In this document: piece by piece, positions 1 through 5,653 of the stretch | How the letters are laid out: each line of letters opens with the position of its first letter | Position numbering within the stretch: the first letter of the stretch is position 1 | Translations under genes and position numbers: made by a program | Notes under the pieces: model-generated | Told to the model about the DNA's origin: nothing | Seen by the model: the letters and a program-made list of their open reading frames with translations, nothing else | Database searches by the model: none | Assembly: GCA_004555175.1 (NCBI GenBank) | Contig: SFJE01000047.1 | Span: forward strand, 1 to 10,450 | Length of the DNA: 10,450 nucleotides | DNA from: Lentisphaeraceae bacterium | Lineage (GTDB): Bacteria > Verrucomicrobiota > Kiritimatiellia > RFP12 > DVOR01 | Direction of reading: 5' to 3'

Positions 1-78
1 CCCGTTGCTCGCCGTGTGACTTGCACCGTGGCGCGAAAACGGGGCATATAGTTGCACAAACCGAGAAAGAATGCAAGC

Positions 79-98
79 ACTTTTTTCAACTTTTTTCA
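79..98 (+). repeat. tandem 10-bp direct repeat (ACTTTTTTCA x2)
   Basis: Two perfect back-to-back copies of ACTTTTTTCA. They sit just after a short inverted pair (CTTGCA at 20-25 and TGCAAG at 72-77). No function is evident. With six Ts per unit it could be slippage-prone DNA or decayed promoter or terminator sequence. Confidence 0.5.
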
Positions 99-189
99 CA
101 TCCCCGCACAACCCACAGCAAAACCAACACCTTACGACACCCCCACCACACCCCACCCAAAGCCGCCACCCCCAAACCTGCGCAGAATT

Positions 190-333
190 GGGCAACCACA
201 AAGAACACAAAGAGCACAAAGAAAGGCACGCAGGAAAAGAGAAAAGCACGAAAAGGCACGCGGAAAAGCTGCGTAGAAGGCTCGCAGGATTAAAGAAACA
301 CAAAGGGCGGCTGCGCAGGGCAACCATAAAGGT
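190..333. repeat. degenerate ACAAAGA-type intergenic repeat tract
   Basis: The tract opens with a short-period array in which CACAAAGA-like units recur (ACCACAAAGAACACAAAG and then GCACAAAG). It continues with degenerate AAAAGCACG/AAAAGGCACG units and CACAAAGGG. The phrase GGGCAACCAYAAAG occurs at both ends (about 189-202 and 319-332), which gives the tract direct-repeat boundaries. On the minus strand this reads as the CTTTGTGTTCTTTGTGGTT motif, recalled from intergenic regions of many environmental bacterial genomes. It is not a gene, and its translations are repetitive Lys/His/Arg/Glu strings. Confidence 0.6.
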
Positions 334-423
334 TTCGTAGCGCCCCACTCCGCCAGACCGATCGCCCCCGAGATCAAAAAGCCCCTCGGCATACCCCCAA
401 AAAAGGTAGCCCCTGCCTCGACC

Positions 424-467
424 CGACCTAGGCCCTATCTCGAGGCGACCTGGGCCCTAGGTCGAAA
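424..467. repeat. two tandem CGACCTRGGCCCTA repeats with dyad symmetry
   Basis: Two adjacent 22-bp units, 424-445 and 446-467, share CGACCT-R-GGCCCTA and a later TCGA, with about 17 of 22 positions matching. The pair can also fold: CGACCTAGGCCC (424-435) is complementary to GGGCCCTAGGTCG (452-464) apart from one bulged base. A related 18-bp copy lies in opposite orientation at 3789-3806, on the other side of the three-gene glycosylation module. As minus-strand RNA the hairpin comes about 55 nt after the stop codon at 519. It could therefore serve as a transcription end, although no U-run follows directly; a T6 run appears some 25 nt further on. Confidence 0.55.
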
Positions 468-518
468 TGAGCCAGACGCGGGCGCTTTCCGGGAGCTGTT
501 GGATGAGCTGCGTGGATA

Positions 519-2135
519 TTAGCGTGGCTTGCGGTTGGAGAGGGTAAAGAGGGTGTAGCGCTTGCCGTTGCAGGCGGTGAAGGAGAAGCGGTCGGCGGGG
601 AAGCCTTGGAGCGCGTCATCCCCCTGCGGGAACATCACCGAGAAGCGACCTGGGAGATATTTGGGACGCACCGGGGCATAAGGAGCGGCCTCCAAGTAGG
701 CTGTAATGGCGACGGCTTCGGCCTCGGTCGGCACCACCTCGCCCGGGGCCACAAGGACATTAGGCGCAGCCTTGGCCACAAAGCAGGGCGTTCCGGCCAC
801 TGGCTCGGTAACGGCAAAGTAAGTCTCAGGGGCCTGGTTGAGCGTTTGATAGAGCCAAGGCGCGAAGACGGCCATTGGCGCAGTGTGTTGCGTCTCCAGC
901 GTAAACATCGCCCGATGGAAGCGGTTGTAGCGGCCATACCAAACGCATTGATCCAGAAGCCCCGAGGTGATAACCTCACGATAAGTCAGCCCCTGCGGAT
1001 CGGCTTGATAGCGTGCGAGCATCGCCTGAACCTCGCGACCAAGCCGAAATTGCAACACGGCCGTTGCCCCCAACCACAACAGTCCCCCAAAAACCGCCAC
1101 CACCGAAAGCACCCGCCAACGCGGCAGTTGCGCCCGCTGTTTGATTACTAACACCATCAATGCCATCGTTGTTGGCAACGCCACGCGAATAACCCCGTTC
1201 GTTGAGATAATCAGATAACTGGCGTAGGCGGCCGCAAAGTAGAGCCACCATTCGAGCGAACCCATTAGGATTGAACGCCAATCTCGCCGCTTGAGCCACA
1301 GCCCCCATAACAGCAGCAGTGCAAGCATTGGCGGCCACAGCAACAGGATGAAACTCACCTGCGAACGGACAATTTTGGCAATCATAGCCCCGAAGCCCTC
1401 GCCGATAATCGTCGACGTCGCACGACTGCTGGCGGCTGGTCCCAACACCAAAAAAGCCCCGCCCGCCGCCATCAACACCCACGCCACCGCCTGTTGTGGC
1501 GTAAACGCCATGCGCCGGGCACAGACCGAGCGGATGACCATACACCCGGCCAACGCCGCAATCATCGGCAACACAAAACACTCTTGCGTCCAACCGTAGA
1601 GAAATGCCAGGGGCACCATCCACCACCGCAGATGCCGCCACAGCACCATCGCCAACAATGTTGCCGTTGCGGTCCACAAGTAATTCAGTGAAAACGCAAT
1701 ATTCAGTGTTGTCTCGCCATACCAAAGACACCACCAAATCCCCACCGTTCCCAACGCCCACGCCCACGGACTCGACCTCCCCCACCGCAAGCCACCCTCG
1801 TGCAAGATGAGATAAGTAAACAGTCCCCACACCAGCGTGTTGAGCACATCAAAGAGCGTCCACAGACGAAAACCCGAAAAGAGTGCCGTAATCCCGTGCA
1901 CAATCACCCGGCCATTCATATTTGGAGTTACATAATCGCGATACTGTTGCCGGACAATGTCGCCCAGTGAATGCATGCGATGGGTTGCGGCCAAGTCGCT
2001 ATTCTGCCCGGCAAAGGCGTAAGAGAGCGTGTCGTGATCGTCGACGCAAAAGCGATTGAGACAGAAGACACCGATCAGGAGTGCCGCGATAATGGCAACC
2101 GGGAGCCAGTGGCGTTTAAGGGCTTGTAGTGTCAT
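519..2135 (-). CDS. DUF6056-like polytopic membrane protein, probable surface-glycan glycosyltransferase
   Basis: This is a 538-residue integral membrane protein with about ten hydrophobic segments and a soluble C-terminal part (roughly residues 400-538). A first membrane segment at residues 11-27 is followed by an acidic DDHD stretch (32-35) and an NMNGR...H motif (72-80). A WTQECFVLP motif lies between later helices. This arrangement matches the DUF6056 family as I know it, membrane proteins often found with sugar-lipid genes, and it recalls GT-C type enzymes that take sugar from a polyprenyl-phosphate donor. I chose the start at 2135 because AGGAGGAG (2148-2141) lies five bases upstream and the ATG overlaps the preceding stop as TAATG. 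The open frame continues to 2441 but would overlap the glycosyltransferase gene. Last gene of a three-gene module with the GT2 and GtrA-like genes. Acceptor and sugar are unknown. Confidence 0.75.
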   Translation of the reverse strand: MTLQALKRHWLPVAIIAALLIGVFCLNRFCVDDHDTLSYAFAGQNSDLAATHRMHSLGDIVRQQYRDYVTPNMNGRVIVHGITALFSGFRLWTLFDVLNTLVWGLFTYLILHEGGLRWGRSSPWAWALGTVGIWWCLWYGETTLNIAFSLNYLWTATATLLAMVLWRHLRWWMVPLAFLYGWTQECFVLPMIAALAGCMVIRSVCARRMAFTPQQAVAWVLMAAGGAFLVLGPAASSRATSTIIGEGFGAMIAKIVRSQVSFILLLWPPMLALLLLWGLWLKRRDWRSILMGSLEWWLYFAAAYASYLIISTNGVIRVALPTTMALMVLVIKQRAQLPRWRVLSVVAVFGGLLWLGATAVLQFRLGREVQAMLARYQADPQGLTYREVITSGLLDQCVWYGRYNRFHRAMFTLETQHTAPMAVFAPWLYQTLNQAPETYFAVTEPVAGTPCFVAKAAPNVLVAPGEVVPTEAEAVAITAYLEAAPYAPVRPKYLPGRFSVMFPQGDDALQGFPADRFSFTACNGKRYTLFTLSNRKPR

Positions 2136-3049
2136 TAGCGCTCCTCCTGGATAAGGTAGACCGGGCGGTGCTTGGTTTCGATATAGACCTTGGCCAAGTA
2201 AGTGCCGAGGATACCGATAACGAAGAGTTGTAGGCCGCCTAGAAAGAGAATGAGGCACGCGAGCGTTGGCCAGCCACCGACGGCCTCGCCCACCAGCAAC
2301 GTCTTGCCGAGGATATAGAGCAGATAGACCAGGGCCGCCAGGCAACACACCAACCCCAAAACAGACGCCAACTGTAACGGCGCAGCGGAGAAGGCGGAAA
2401 GCCCCTGAATGCTGTAGCGCACAAGGCCCCAGAAGGACCACTTGCTCTCGCCCACCGCGCGGTCGACATTCTCAAACTCCAGCCAGCGCGTCCGAAAGCC
2501 GACCCACGCATAGATGCCCTTGGTAAAGCGATTAACCTCTGGCAGAGCGAGTACGGCATCGCGCACTTGACATGTCATCATCCGATAATCAGTCTCACCA
2601 CCGCGCATCCGCACCTCTGAAAGACGATTAAGAAGCACATAAAACATCCGTGCAAAAGCGCTCCGAATGGGCGGCTCGCCGGCGCGCGTTGTCCGCCGCG
2701 CGGCCACACAGTCTGCCTCGCCTCTAGCTAGGATCGCTGTCATCTCCGGCAAGAGTTTCACCGGGTGCTGCAGATCCACATCAAGCGTGACAATCCACTC
2801 GCCACTTGCCCGGCGCAACCCGGCCAACAGCGCCGCCTCCTTCCCAAAGTTGCGCGAGAAGGAGAGATAGTGCACGGCCGGATCTGCCTCAGCCAGCTGC
2901 CGCAAGACCATCAGACTCTCGTCCGTCGAGCCATCATTGACGAAGATAAACTCCAAGTCATACGGTAACTCGAGCGCGCGCACCGCCTCGCGAAAGAGCG
3001 GAATGGCGCGAGCCTCATTAAAACACGGGACGACCAACGAGAGCTTCAT
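2135..3049 (-). CDS. GT2 polyprenyl-phosphate glycosyltransferase (GtrB/DPM1-like)
   Basis: The 304-residue protein has the layout of GtrB and bactoprenol glucosyl/mannosyl transferases: a cytosolic GT-A domain followed by two C-terminal membrane helices. Visible motifs are the N-terminal LSLVVPCFNE (3-12), VNDGSTDES (37-45, nucleotide-sugar binding) and LDVDLQHP (89-96, the metal-binding DxD). Later come TDYRMM, equivalent to the family's GDFRLM, and a C-terminal IGILGTYLAKVYIETKHRP that strongly resembles the family's conserved tail. The family transfers a hexose from UDP- or GDP-sugar to undecaprenyl phosphate at the inner face of the membrane. The start at 3049 is set by AGGGAAG (3061-3055) five bases upstream and by the ATGA overlap with the gtrA-like stop. 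A longer frame from 3079 would overlap more of that gene and is unlikely. The sugar cannot be read from the sequence. Confidence 0.9.
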   Translation of the reverse strand: MKLSLVVPCFNEARAIPLFREAVRALELPYDLEFIFVNDGSTDESLMVLRQLAEADPAVHYLSFSRNFGKEAALLAGLRRASGEWIVTLDVDLQHPVKLLPEMTAILARGEADCVAARRTTRAGEPPIRSAFARMFYVLLNRLSEVRMRGGETDYRMMTCQVRDAVLALPEVNRFTKGIYAWVGFRTRWLEFENVDRAVGESKWSFWGLVRYSIQGLSAFSAAPLQLASVLGLVCCLAALVYLLYILGKTLLVGEAVGGWPTLACLILFLGGLQLFVIGILGTYLAKVYIETKHRPVYLIQEER

Positions 3050-3495
3050 GCTTGCTTCCCTTCGCCAAAGACCAACCACCGGCTAACACCATAGTTCAGC
3101 ACCACAACAACCACGCCGATTGCCACCTTCGCCGGTAACTCCGGTAGCCGCGCCAAGTCAATCGCCAGATAGACCAACAAGACATCCAGCGCACCTGTTG
3201 CCAGACGCGAAACCGTAAAAGAGAGCAGCTCTCCCCCCAACGCCACCACCGACAGCCCCCGCCGCGCCCGAAAGACCCACCGCCGATTCGTCGCCCACGC
3301 AAACACCACCGAAGGGAACCACGCCAATGTGTTCGCAAGCCACCCCGAGAACCCCGCCCCGCGAAAGAGCGCCAAGAAGAGAAGCAAATTAATCAGCGTG
3401 GTGCACACGCCGAAAAAGAGATAAAGCCCCACATGCCACAGGTGCGATTGCCGCCCCTGTAGAACGCTCTCATTCCGTGACTTCACGAGTGCCAT
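3046..3495 (-). CDS. GtrA-like membrane protein (polyprenyl-linked sugar flippase family)
   Basis: A 149-residue protein with four hydrophobic segments and the GtrA-type pattern: a first helix of the form HVGLYLFFGVCTTLINLLLF, a central short basic loop (ATNRRWVFRAR) and a last helix ending in NYGVSRWLVF. GtrA proteins are thought to flip undecaprenyl-phosphate-linked sugars. Here it heads a module with a GtrB-like transferase and a polytopic DUF6056-like protein, the usual flippase, donor synthase and transferase trio. I take the ATG at 3495 because the mature family pattern begins about 25 residues later. The GGAAGG 11 bases upstream can act as ribosome-binding site. An upstream in-frame GTG at 3585 lies inside a perfect hairpin and would translate the leader, so I reject it. 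The start codon directly abuts a terminator-like U6 run. Confidence 0.8.
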   Translation of the reverse strand: MALVKSRNESVLQGRQSHLWHVGLYLFFGVCTTLINLLLFLALFRGAGFSGWLANTLAWFPSVVFAWATNRRWVFRARRGLSVVALGGELLSFTVSRLATGALDVLLVYLAIDLARLPELPAKVAIGVVVVVLNYGVSRWLVFGEGKQA

Positions 3496-3524
3496 AAAAA
3501 AGCACGCCTTCCTTTTTCGTGCTT
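3496..3524 (-). terminator. intrinsic terminator-like hairpin at the gtrA-like start (possible attenuator)
   Basis: Read on the minus strand, AAGCACG (3524-3518) and CGTGCTT (3506-3500) form a perfect 7-bp stem around an 11-base loop. Six Ts (3501-3496) follow directly and run into the ATG at 3495. This is a textbook Rho-independent terminator, oddly placed at the very start of a gene rather than after one. The loop contains GGAAGG, the only plausible ribosome-binding site for that gene, so the hairpin could control both transcription and translation. The loop and 3' arm can instead pair with an upstream segment (3574-3561). Confidence 0.6.
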
Positions 3525-3634
3525 CAAGGAGGCCCTGAGAAAGCCCGGCAATAAACACGGAAAGGAAGGTGTGCCGATACGGCACACCTCGTCTAACGTG
3601 TTGCTTATTGCCAGAAAGTTCTCAGGTTTCCTTG
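3525..3634 (-). promoter_or_regulatory. structured 5' leader: five-helix long hairpin before the gtrA-like gene
   Basis: On the minus-strand transcript the following arms pair in nested order. CAAGGA pairs with UCCUUG (3634-3629 / 3530-3525), CCUGAGAA with UUCUCAGG (3626-3619 / 3541-3534) and GGCAAUAA with UUAUUGCC (3612-3605 / 3554-3547). CACG then pairs with CGUG (3600-3597 / 3559-3556), and AGGUGUGCCG with CGGCACACCU (3589-3580 / 3576-3567, loop UAU). That gives about 36 base pairs, with mismatches confined to discrete internal loops. A weaker extension pairs UGCU with AGCA, which would compete with the 5' arm of the terminator at 3524. Part of the apical 3' arm and the sequence after it (3574-3561) is 13/14 complementary to the terminator loop and 3' arm (3515-3502). 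The overall plan is that of a riboswitch or attenuator, but I recognise no known class. A MITE-like inverted repeat is the main alternative. Confidence 0.5.
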
Positions 3635-3691
3635 GAGCAACGGTTAGCACAAAGTGCAAGAATTGTCTGCAGCTCGCCTGCAGTGGCACCC

Positions 3692-3700
3692 AGTATAGCA
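3692..3700 (-). promoter_or_regulatory. candidate extended -10 promoter for the glycosylation module
   Basis: The minus strand reads TGCTATACT, an extended -10 (TGn plus TATACT, five of six matches to TATAAT). At 17-bp spacing the -35 position is GGCAAA (3720-3715), a poor match, which is tolerable for extended -10 promoters. It would start transcription near 3685 and give a leader of about 190 nt that contains the long hairpin and the terminator-like hairpin. A GCGGC/GCCGC hairpin (3710-3722) overlaps the -35 region. Confidence 0.4.
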
Positions 3701-3788
3701 CAACACCGCGCGGCTTTGCCGCATAAACCTATGTGCGAACGCTATCTTCCACCCCGAACCGCGCAAATCCTCCGCGGATACCCTTTTT

Positions 3789-3806
3789 GAGGTAGGGCCT
3801 AGGTCG
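3789..3806 (-). repeat. 18-bp dispersed repeat, inverted copy of the 424-441 element
   Basis: On the minus strand this reads CGACCTAGGCCCTACCTC. It matches plus-strand 424-441 at 17 of 18 bases, so the two copies are inverted relative to each other and lie either side of the three-gene glycosylation module. The repeat is itself partly palindromic around CCTAGG. Confidence 0.55.
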
Positions 3807-3836
3807 AGGCGAGGTAGGCGCGGGGGCATCTTGGAG

Positions 3837-3911
3837 CCAGGCGCTCGCTGACGCTCGCTGCGCGGCAAATATGCCGCGCCACAGAAGGCCGAGCGAAGCG
3901 AGGCGCTATGG
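3837..3911. repeat. REP-like long palindrome
   Basis: Nested complementary arms are visible. A perfect 8-bp central stem GCGCGGCA/TGCCGCGC (3860-3867 / 3872-3879) has a 4-base loop. CGCTCG/CGAGCG (3852-3857 / 3890-3895) flanks it. The outer arms GCGCTCGCT and AGCGAGGCGC (3841-3849 / 3897-3906) pair with one bulge. GCTCGCT-type direct repeats give the left arm its internal period. This resembles repetitive extragenic palindromes in size and form. It lies in the gap between two minus-strand genes, with no U-run on either side. Confidence 0.55.
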
Positions 3912-4121
3912 CAACACCGTTGACGGCAAGAGGAGGGCTCGCCATTCGGTAAGGGGGCCACGTGCCGGGCGGGGCGGAGACCAGGGCACGGCCATTGGAG
4001 TGGCCGAGGGTACTGAGCGGGCGCCTTCGCCGGGGTGGAGCGCACCGCGCACCGCGCTCCCGAGGTGCAGGGCGAGTAAGTCCGCAGGAGCTATGTCATC
4101 GCCCCCACGCACAGCGCTTTG
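3912..4121. other. GC-rich non-coding stretch with clustered hairpins
   Basis: No credible gene is visible. The short reading frames in both directions are high-GC compositional frames without family motifs. Between 3938 and 4076 there are several nested complementary pairs: CTCGCC with GGCGAG (3938-3943 / 4071-4076) enclosing CGTGCC/GGCACG (3961-3966 / 3985-3990), GGCCA/TGGCC (3990-3994 / 4001-4005) and GGAGCGC/GCGCTCC (4037-4043 / 4054-4060). This is compatible with a structured RNA, but at this GC level such pairs also arise by chance. I see none of the conserved sequence blocks of RNase P RNA, tmRNA or SRP RNA. Confidence 0.35.
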
Positions 4122-5552
4122 TTAGGGGGCGTTATCGCGGGCGAAGGCGAGGAGTTCTTCGCGGGAGGCGCCTTCGAGTTGGCGGGTGTAGGCGGCCTTG
4201 AGGAGTTGGCCGAGGGCGGGGCCGGGGGTGAAGCCGAGGGCGAGGAGGTCGCGGCCGGTGAGGAGGGGCGGGGGGAGGATGGGCTCGGCGGCGAATTGGG
4301 CGAGGCGCTCCTGGGCGAGGGCGTAGAGGTCGAGCTTGGCGTGGGAGGAGAGGCAGTCGAGGCGGTGGAGTTCGAGTTCGAGCGCGATGGTGGGGCGGCC
4401 AAGGAAGCGGCGCGCGGTGGCGGGCTTCATCTTGGGGAGCTCGACGAATTGCATGTGGCCGGCGACGGCGGCGGTGACGGCCTCGATGGTTTCGCGACTC
4501 TCCTTGAAGCGGCGGAGGATGGCGGGGGTCATCTCGGCGCCGATGGCGGCGTGGTTGGGGGTGCGGTAGGCGGGGGAGCCATCGGGCTTGGTGCCGACTT
4601 GGAGGGCGGCGGGTTTGCCGATGTCGTGCAAGAGGATGGCCCAGACCAGGTGGGGGGCGCGGGGGGCGGGGGCGAGGTCGAGCATGCGCGCAGTGTGGCG
4701 CCAGACGTCACCTTCGGGGTGCCAGATGGGGTCTTGGAGGCACCCGCGCAAGGCGAGGAGTTCAGGGAAGAAGGTGGCCAGGAGGCCGCTGTCGGCAAGG
4801 AGGTCGAGGGCGGCGGAGGGGGTGGGCGCTTGGCAGAGGGTGCGGAGGAACTCGGTGCGGATGCGCTCGGCGCTGACGCAGGGGAGGTGGGGGGCTTCGG
4901 CGCAGAGGGCTCGCCAGGTGGCGGGTTCGATGCGCCATTGGCAGACGGCGGCAAAGCGGATGGCGCGCAGGAGGCGGAGGCGGTCTTCGCGGAAGCGGCG
5001 GAGGGGGTCGCCGACGGTGCGCAGGAGGCCGGCGCGGAGGTCGTCGAGGCCGCCAACGTAGTCGATGATTTGCTCGGTGATGGGGTCGTAGAAGAGGGCG
5101 TTGACGGTGAAGTCGCGGCGCTGGGCGTCGTGCTCGGCGGGGGCGTAGGCGATGGAGGTGGGGTGGCGGCCATCCTGGTAGCCGCCGTCGGTGCGGAAGG
5201 TGGCCACATCGTAGGAGACGCCGTCCAGGACCACGAGCATGACGCCAAATGCTTTGCCCACGCCGATGCTCTGGGCGGGGAAGAGGGCGGCGACCTGCTC
5301 GGGGGTGGCGGAGGTGGCGATGTCGATGTCTTTGATGGGCGCGCCGCGGAGGGCATCGCGCACGCAGCCACCGGCGAAGTAGGCCGTGAAGCCGTGCGCG
5401 CGCAGGGCGCGGACGATTATCACGGCACCAGAGAGGAGGTCTTTGCCCGGCGAGAGGAAGTCGACAGTCGACAGGAGACAGTCGACAGGGCGCGTGCCGC
5501 GATGGATCGGCTGGGGGCTAATGGATGTAAGGGTGCCGTCTGCTACGCACAT
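4122..5552 (-). CDS. CCA tRNA nucleotidyltransferase / poly(A) polymerase family, with HD domain
   Basis: Class II nucleotidyltransferase that adds or repairs the 3' CCA of tRNAs, or, as some relatives do, polyadenylates RNA. In the 476-residue frame the motifs come in order. GGCVRD is at 61-66, the catalytic DID at 75-77, a third acidic residue in YDVATFR (D115) and RRDFTVNALFYD at 145-156. RFREDRLRLLRAIRF (186-200) is the nucleotide-selecting EDxxR helix. A C-terminal HD domain has H286, LLHDIGKP (307-314) and a following NHAAIGAEM. All catalytic residues look intact. The start is uncertain. The ATG at 5552 has no clear ribosome-binding site, and residues about 22-31 are encoded by a GTCGACA repeat. 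Homologous sequence only begins near residue 38-47, and the GTG at 5423 is an alternative start, also without a good ribosome-binding site. Coding strand is rich in C-ending codons. Confidence 0.88.
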   Translation of the reverse strand: MCVADGTLTSISPQPIHRGTRPVDCLLSTVDFLSPGKDLLSGAVIIVRALRAHGFTAYFAGGCVRDALRGAPIKDIDIATSATPEQVAALFPAQSIGVGKAFGVMLVVLDGVSYDVATFRTDGGYQDGRHPTSIAYAPAEHDAQRRDFTVNALFYDPITEQIIDYVGGLDDLRAGLLRTVGDPLRRFREDRLRLLRAIRFAAVCQWRIEPATWRALCAEAPHLPCVSAERIRTEFLRTLCQAPTPSAALDLLADSGLLATFFPELLALRGCLQDPIWHPEGDVWRHTARMLDLAPAPRAPHLVWAILLHDIGKPAALQVGTKPDGSPAYRTPNHAAIGAEMTPAILRRFKESRETIEAVTAAVAGHMQFVELPKMKPATARRFLGRPTIALELELHRLDCLSSHAKLDLYALAQERLAQFAAEPILPPPLLTGRDLLALGFTPGPALGQLLKAAYTRQLEGASREELLAFARDNAP

Positions 5553-5636
5553 AGCCTGAGGAGGAGGGGAAGAGAGTCCCCCGAGTGCACCTTTGTCGCG
5601 TTAGCGAACTGTCGACTGTCGACTGACGACTGTCCC
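5460..5636. repeat. GTCGACA heptad arrays in inverted orientation (MITE-like element)
   Basis: The left end (5460-5490) is four 7-bp units: GTCGACA, GTCGACA, GGAGACA, GTCGACA. The right end (5608-5636) is the inverse: TGTCGAC, TGTCGAC, TGACGAC, TGTCCCC. Each array has two perfect inner or outer units and a degenerate third one. About 117 bp lie between them, giving an element of roughly 180 bp with complementary ends. It sits between the ATPase stop codon and the body of the cca gene, and it overlaps the predicted 5' end of cca. GTCGACA-type arrays like this are something I recall from intergenic DNA of environmental bacteria. No transposase is present. Confidence 0.6.
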
Positions 5637-5653
5637 CTTACTCAGCAAAGGGG
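5634..5653. repeat. small hairpin spanning the ATPase stop codon
   Basis: CCCCTT (5634-5639) is complementary to AAGGGG (5648-5653), and the stop codon of the ATPase gene falls within it. No T-run follows on the minus strand. It is at most a weak transcription-end or mRNA 3' stabilising structure at the end of the transporter genes. Confidence 0.3.

Larger units (their letters stand above)
1..518. other. non-coding repeat-bearing region downstream of the glycosylation module
   Basis: No convincing gene is visible in this stretch. The short reading frames here are low-complexity (for example runs of His-Lys-Glu) and follow from the repeats. Bases 100-190 are strongly C/A-rich and G-poor on the plus strand. 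From left to right it holds a tandem decamer (79-98), an ACAAAG-type repeat tract (190-333) and a pair of CGACCT repeats with internal dyad symmetry (424-467). The region lies after the stop codon of the membrane-protein gene, so any minus-strand transcript would end in it. A TTGCAC/TATAGT pair at 21-26 and 47-52 has 20-bp spacing and no gene after it, so I do not call it a promoter. Confidence 0.6.

Noticed and set aside
190..333. CRISPR array
   Set aside because: Repeat units are about 9-10 bp and contiguous, with no 25-40 bp direct repeats separated by spacers and no cas genes.
2136..2441. N-terminal extension of the DUF6056-like protein to 2441
   Set aside because: It would overlap the GT2 gene by 300 bases. 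The ATG at 2135 has a strong AGGAGGAG site and a TAATG coupling.
3496..3585. Upstream GTG start (3585) for the gtrA-like gene
   Set aside because: It lies inside a perfect hairpin, has no ribosome-binding site, and the added residues have no GtrA similarity.
3912..4121. RNase P RNA, tmRNA or SRP RNA
   Set aside because: None of their conserved blocks (such as GAGGAAAGUCC of RNase P, the tRNA-like ends of tmRNA or the SRP GGAAG/AGCAG domain) is present on either strand.
5460..5636. CRISPR-like or integron attC-type site in the GTCGACA arrays
   Set aside because: The 7-bp units are contiguous and inverted across a single interval. No attC core sites or integrase are seen.
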